A stretch of 8,709 bases of DNA from Desulfuromonadaceae bacterium (GTDB lineage: Bacteria; Desulfobacterota; Desulfuromonadia; Desulfuromonadales; SZUA-540): assembly GCA_003250235.1 (NCBI GenBank), contig QKGY01000182.1, positions 1 to 8,709 of the forward strand. Direction: 5' to 3'. The first letter of the stretch is position 1, and each line of letters begins with the position of its first letter. Shown here one piece after another: positions 5,793 to 8,709 of this stretch. Position numbers and translations under genes: made by a program. The notes beneath the pieces are model-generated. The model saw only the letters and a list, made by a program, of their open reading frames with translations. It had not been told where the DNA came from and made no database searches.

Positions 5793-7214
5793 TCAGGATA
5801 GCGGAATGGCCAGATATATCGTCGAGTCTCCTCGCTGAATGAGAAGAACCACGTTGTGTTTCTTTTGAGCTTCGGTCATGGCGCGATCGAACGCGGCAGG
5901 ATCGCGGACGTCCTGGCGGTCGACAGAGAGAATGACGTCGCCGGCACGGACACCGGCCTCCGCCGCGGAGCTCTGCGGATCCACCTCCACGACCAGAACC
6001 CCTTCCCCGCCCTCCTGAGGCGCAACGGTAATACCCTGGCGCATTTTTTTCACGGGCGGCGCTTTTTCGTCCGCGGTTTGCGTCTGCTGCTCGGTCACGG
6101 TCACCGACAGGCTAAGCTTCCGCCCATCCCGCAGGACCTCCAGGGGTTCGGTCTTTCCGGCAGGCGTATTGGCCACCAGCAGCTGCAATTCGCGAACACC
6201 GCGAATCTCCTTGCCCGCGAAACTCAGCAGGATATCCCCCCGCTTGACACCGGCCTGCGCCGCAGGGGATCCGGGAAACACCCTATTGACCAGAGCGCCG
6301 TTGACCTTGTCCAGCCCGAAGGATTCCGCCAGCTCCGGCGTCATAGCCTGAATGCTGACGCCCAGCCAGCCCCGGCTGACTTCGCCATTTTCCATCAGCT
6401 GGTTGGCGATGAGACGGGCCAGGTTGATGGGAATGGCAAAGCCGATACCCTGCCCCGCGGCAACGATCGCCGTGTTGATTCCCACCACTTCCCCATAAAT
6501 ATTGAGCAAGGGCCCGCCGGAATTGCCCGGGTTGATCGAGGCATCGGTCTGGATGAAATCTTCGTAGTCCTCAATGCCGATATTGGCCCGGCCGGTGGCG
6601 GAGATAACCCCCACGGTCAAGGTACGATCGAGGCCGAAGGGATTGCCGATGGCCAGAGCCCACTGCCCGACCTTCAAGCCGTCCGAGTCCCCCAAGACTG
6701 CCGCAGGCAACGCCTCGCCGGCGTCAATCTTGACGACCGCCACATCGGTACGGGGATCGCTGCCGACCACCGTGCCGCTGTACACCCTCTGGTCAGAGAG
6801 TTTGACCTTGATTTCCTCGGCGCCGCGAACGACATGTTCGTTGGTTAGGATGAAGCCGTCTTCACTGATGATCACGCCGGAGCCCAGGCTTTTCTCCTTG
6901 CGAGGCACCGCCGGATGATTTTTAAAAAATTCCTCGAAAAAGTTATCGAAAAAGGGGGCCATCTCCCCGGAGGAACGGACCCGCTCGGCACTGATATTCA
7001 CTACCGATGGGGTCACCTTCTGGGACACCTCGATAAACGACGCCTGGGTCGATAGCAGCTCTTCGGCCGGTTTGTCCACCGGCGGCTTGACCTGATGGTC
7101 ACGCACCGAAGTGGCGATATGCGTCTCTTTATCCCGCTCTCCGCAGCCCGCCAGCACGATGAGCAGTACCCCGATGAAAAGCGGCAGGAGAATCGATTTT
7201 CGGGTCAGGTTCAT
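5793..7214 (-). CDS. HtrA/DegP-type periplasmic serine protease, predicted lipoprotein
   Basis: 473 residues, ATG at 7214 with AAGGA 7 bases upstream. The start carries a lipoprotein signal: basic MNLTRK, a hydrophobic core, then the lipobox LAGC with Cys24. Residue +2 is Gly rather than Asp, so transport to the outer membrane is likely by E. coli rules. The trypsin-like domain (about 65-265) has the full triad His127 (TNEHVV), Asp157 (RTDVAV) and Ser232 (GNSGGPL). Two PDZ domains follow, about 283-375 (RGWLGVSIQ, AGVKRGDILLSF) and about 393-470 (AGVRAGDVILSV), as in DegP/DegQ. The Phe-rich FFDNFFEEFF (88-97) segment is common in the family and the LA loop is short, closer to DegQ. It would degrade or refold misfolded envelope proteins. 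The lipid anchor is unlike soluble E. coli DegP. It has its own promoter. Confidence 0.92.
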   Translation of the reverse strand: MNLTRKSILLPLFIGVLLIVLAGCGERDKETHIATSVRDHQVKPPVDKPAEELLSTQASFIEVSQKVTPSVVNISAERVRSSGEMAPFFDNFFEEFFKNHPAVPRKEKSLGSGVIISEDGFILTNEHVVRGAEEIKVKLSDQRVYSGTVVGSDPRTDVAVVKIDAGEALPAAVLGDSDGLKVGQWALAIGNPFGLDRTLTVGVISATGRANIGIEDYEDFIQTDASINPGNSGGPLLNIYGEVVGINTAIVAAGQGIGFAIPINLARLIANQLMENGEVSRGWLGVSIQAMTPELAESFGLDKVNGALVNRVFPGSPAAQAGVKRGDILLSFAGKEIRGVRELQLLVANTPAGKTEPLEVLRDGRKLSLSVTVTEQQTQTADEKAPPVKKMRQGITVAPQEGGEGVLVVEVDPQSSAAEAGVRAGDVILSVDRQDVRDPAAFDRAMTEAQKKHNVVLLIQRGDSTIYLAIPLS

Positions 7215-7233
7215 GACGCGTTCCTTTACGGGG

Positions 7234-7296
7234 CCTCAGACAGGGGCAGGTTAGCTAAAATTGGGCTTTATGTCAATTATTCCCGCCCCTGTGAGG
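7234..7296. repeat. Inverted repeat bracketing the protease promoter
   Basis: CCTCAGACAGGGGC (7234-7247) and GCCCCTGTGAGG (7285-7296) are inverted copies, 12 paired positions with a two-base bulge (GA). The 37 bases between them contain the whole predicted promoter. It could be a paired regulator site or, on RNA, a long-loop hairpin at the end of the HAD gene. No T-run follows. Confidence 0.5.
7248..7276 (-). promoter_or_regulatory. Probable sigma70-type promoter of the HtrA-type protease gene
   Basis: TTGACA (7276-7271, perfect -35, overlapping the stop codon of the HAD gene) is followed after 17 bases by TAACCT (7253-7248), a weak -10. Transcription would start near 7241, about 27 bases before the ATG. 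The weak -10 means another sigma factor or an activator could be involved. Confidence 0.5.
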
Positions 7297-8055
7297 CAGC
7301 CCGCAGACAAAGGAGAACAGCGCCTCGTGATCGCCGCGAAAATCGGTGACGAAATCGTCGCCGCACCGGTTCTCCATCCAGGTATCCACCAGGAAAGTGG
7401 AAATCCCGATCTGCCTGGCGGCCAGGTCGTGCTCGGTATCGTTGCCGACCATGATCACACAGGCGGGGTCCAGCTGCAGCTCCGCAAGCAGCGCCGAGAA
7501 ATAGCGGGGATTGGGCTTGCAGTAACGGCTGTTCTCGTAACTGCTCACCCAGGTAAAGGGGAAATCGATCAACCCGCCCCATCGCAGACGGGCATCGACG
7601 ACTGGCCGGGGGAATACGGGATTGGTGGCCAGCACCACGGAAAGGTCCCGGTCGAAACACTGCTGCAGAATCTTCCGGGCCAAAGGGAGCGGACGCACAT
7701 AGCCGGAGAGCTGCGGCAGCCCCTCGGACAAAAAGACCTGCAACCGGCTGCGGTAGAGCTCGGGGCCCACGGCCAGTCGCTGGCGGAGCGTATCGAGATA
7801 GGTCTGTTCGTTGGTACGGCTGCCGTCGTCGGCATGCAACAGCTGCCAGGTGGTCTCCAGCAGGACATCCACCATCTGTTCCGGCGCGACCAGATCACCG
7901 AAGCAGGCGGCCACTCTCTGTAGATACTGCGGAACGAACGCGTTCATCTGGATGTTGAGCAGGGTGCCGTCGAGATCGAAAAAGACCGCACGGACGTCGG
8001 ACAAATCCGGATTGAGACAAGGGGTGGAAACGGGAGTTTTGCTGGCACATTTCAT
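7273..8055 (-). CDS. HAD-superfamily hydrolase (phosphatase-like)
   Basis: 260 residues. All four HAD motifs are visible: motif I FFDLDGTLL with nucleophile Asp27 and acid/base Asp29, motif II Thr144 in VVLATN, motif III Lys180 in CKPNPRYF, and motif IV VGNDTEHDLAA with Asp206 and Asp210. Between motifs I and II, residues about 35-125 form a helical C1-type cap, as in phosphoglycolate phosphatase, YjjG and haloacid dehalogenase relatives. Asp29 favours a phosphatase over a dehalogenase. The substrate cannot be told from sequence. The start is uncertain: ATG at 8055 has no clear Shine-Dalgarno, and the first 20 residues precede the domain. It is transcribed divergently from the XRE-cupin regulator (148-base gap) and ends 58 bases before the protease gene. 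Confidence 0.85.
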   Translation of the reverse strand: MKCASKTPVSTPCLNPDLSDVRAVFFDLDGTLLNIQMNAFVPQYLQRVAACFGDLVAPEQMVDVLLETTWQLLHADDGSRTNEQTYLDTLRQRLAVGPELYRSRLQVFLSEGLPQLSGYVRPLPLARKILQQCFDRDLSVVLATNPVFPRPVVDARLRWGGLIDFPFTWVSSYENSRYCKPNPRYFSALLAELQLDPACVIMVGNDTEHDLAARQIGISTFLVDTWMENRCGDDFVTDFRGDHEALFSFVCGLPHRGGNN

Positions 8056-8140
8056 ATAACGAGGGTATCATGAAAACCCCTGACGCCTTCAAGGAATTAT
8101 CGCCACTTCGGACTTCCCTACGGGGACGGGACGACAAATA

Positions 8141-8172
8141 CCTTGACTTGCGGCGACTTCAAGGGGTAAAAA
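8141..8172 (+). promoter_or_regulatory. Possible promoter and operator of the XRE-cupin regulator gene
   Basis: TTGACT (8143-8148) lies 18 bases before TAAAAA (8167-8172), a fair -35 with a weak -10. Within it, CCTTGA (8141-8146) and TCAAGG (8159-8164) form an inverted repeat with 12 bases between the arms, centred on the spacer. That is a plausible binding site for a dimeric XRE-type regulator acting on its own promoter. The remainder of the 8056-8203 gap shows no gene. Confidence 0.4.
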
Positions 8173-8203
8173 TTTCAACAAAAACAGCGAGGTAAAGGAC
8201 ACT

Positions 8204-8709
8204 ATGGATAACATCCGGGATGAGGTCAAAGAGCTGCAAATCGGTATGAAAATCCGCCGCATGCGCCAGGAAAGGCGGATGACCCTACAGGATCTCGCCG
8301 AGGCTACCGGATTGTCCAAACCGCTGCTTTCCCAGATTGAAAACGAGCAGGTTATCCCGCCGCTCGCCACCCTGCTGCGCATCTCCAAAGCCTTCAAGGT
8401 GGAGTTGCATTCCTTCTTCCAGGAGGAGAGCGATTCGGAAAAATGCATCCTGGTGCGGGCCGGAGAAAGCAAACAGCTGCGCCAGTGGGGCAAGCACGGC
8501 GAACAGGCACCGGCCTACCGCTACCATTCCCTGGCCTACGGCAAGAAAAACCGCAACCTGGAGCCCTTCCTGGTCGAATTCGAAGCCCGCCAGTGGCGCG
8601 ATGATCTGCAGGTCAGCCACGAGGGGGAAGAATTCCTGTTTCTGCTCGAGGGACAACTGGAGTTCCGTTACGGCGACCAGACCATGATCCTCAACCCCGG
8701 CGACTCAGT
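8204..8709 (+). CDS. XRE-family transcriptional regulator with C-terminal cupin domain, 3' end missing
   Basis: 168 codons are visible before the right edge. The ATG at 8204 follows AAAGGA at a short distance. Residues about 12-66 are an XRE/Cro helix-turn-helix: IGMKIRRMRQERRMTLQDLA, then ATGLSKPLLSQIENEQVIPPLATLLRIS. From about residue 115 a cupin beta-barrel begins, with HEGEEFLFLLEGQLEFRYG (139-157) matching cupin motif 1 and NPGDS heading into motif 2. This architecture, usually 180-200 residues in total, is common in regulators that sense small molecules through the cupin and control neighbouring catabolic or transport genes. The ligand and targets are outside the window. It is divergent from the HAD gene. 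Confidence 0.88.
   Translation, partial: MDNIRDEVKELQIGMKIRRMRQERRMTLQDLAEATGLSKPLLSQIENEQVIPPLATLLRISKAFKVELHSFFQEESDSEKCILVRAGESKQLRQWGKHGEQAPAYRYHSLAYGKKNRNLEPFLVEFEARQWRDDLQVSHEGEEFLFLLEGQLEFRYGDQTMILNPGDS

Noticed and set aside
5764..5799. ATCCTG/CAGGAT pairing at the end of the protease gene as a terminator
   Set aside because: Only 6 bp with a loop of about 24 bases, no T-run, and it overlaps the stop codon; the downstream 89-aa gene is probably co-transcribed.
1..8709. Mobile element, prophage, CRISPR array or toxin-antitoxin pair
   Set aside because: No transposase, integrase, regular spaced repeats, tRNA-flanked att-like repeats or small toxin-like gene pair was seen; base composition looks even across the window.

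Overview
The window looks like an ordinary chromosomal stretch of a Gram-negative bacterium, most likely a deltaproteobacterium of the Desulfuromonas/Geobacter kind. This placement is an inference from the gene order HtrA-type protease, 89-aa hypothetical protein, rluD, pgeF, from the lipoprotein and outer-membrane signals, and from the moderately high GC; no marker gene settles it. I see no rRNA, tRNA, CRISPR array, insertion sequence or phage gene. Every gap between genes is shorter than 200 bases.

Layout. (1) Bases 1-514 (minus) hold the start of a secreted, probably outer-membrane beta-barrel protein, which runs off the left edge and has its own sigma70-type promoter. (2) Bases 669-3478 (minus) form a three-gene operon: an NrtR-type Nudix regulator, a cytosolic SPFH/band-7 protein and a divergent NAD-kinase-like protein. 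A strong promoter drives it, and two tandem 21-bp palindromes of NrtR-operator type overlap that promoter. (3) Bases 3557-7276 (minus) form a second unit: a lipoprotein HtrA/DegP-type serine protease, the 89-aa protein, the pseudouridine synthase RluD and the PgeF/YfiH purine-nucleoside or peptidoglycan-editing enzyme. It has a promoter at 7248-7276 and a textbook rho-independent terminator at 3557-3594. (4) A HAD-superfamily phosphatase (7273-8055, minus) lies just upstream. (5) A divergent XRE-cupin transcriptional regulator (8204 to the right edge, plus) ends the window incomplete.

The most interesting part is region 2. A regulator family that senses ADP-ribose/NAD status appears to control, through its own promoter, a membrane-scaffold-like SPFH protein and an NAD-kinase fold protein whose hallmark GGDG motif reads GQDG. 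It does not appear to control standard NAD biosynthesis genes. The three genes plausibly form one NAD- or nucleotide-responsive system of unknown role. Region 3 combines envelope quality control (the HtrA protease), ribosome maturation (RluD) and nucleoside or cell-wall editing (PgeF). The rluD-pgeF pairing is a common one, and the 89-aa gene is joined to rluD stop-to-start.
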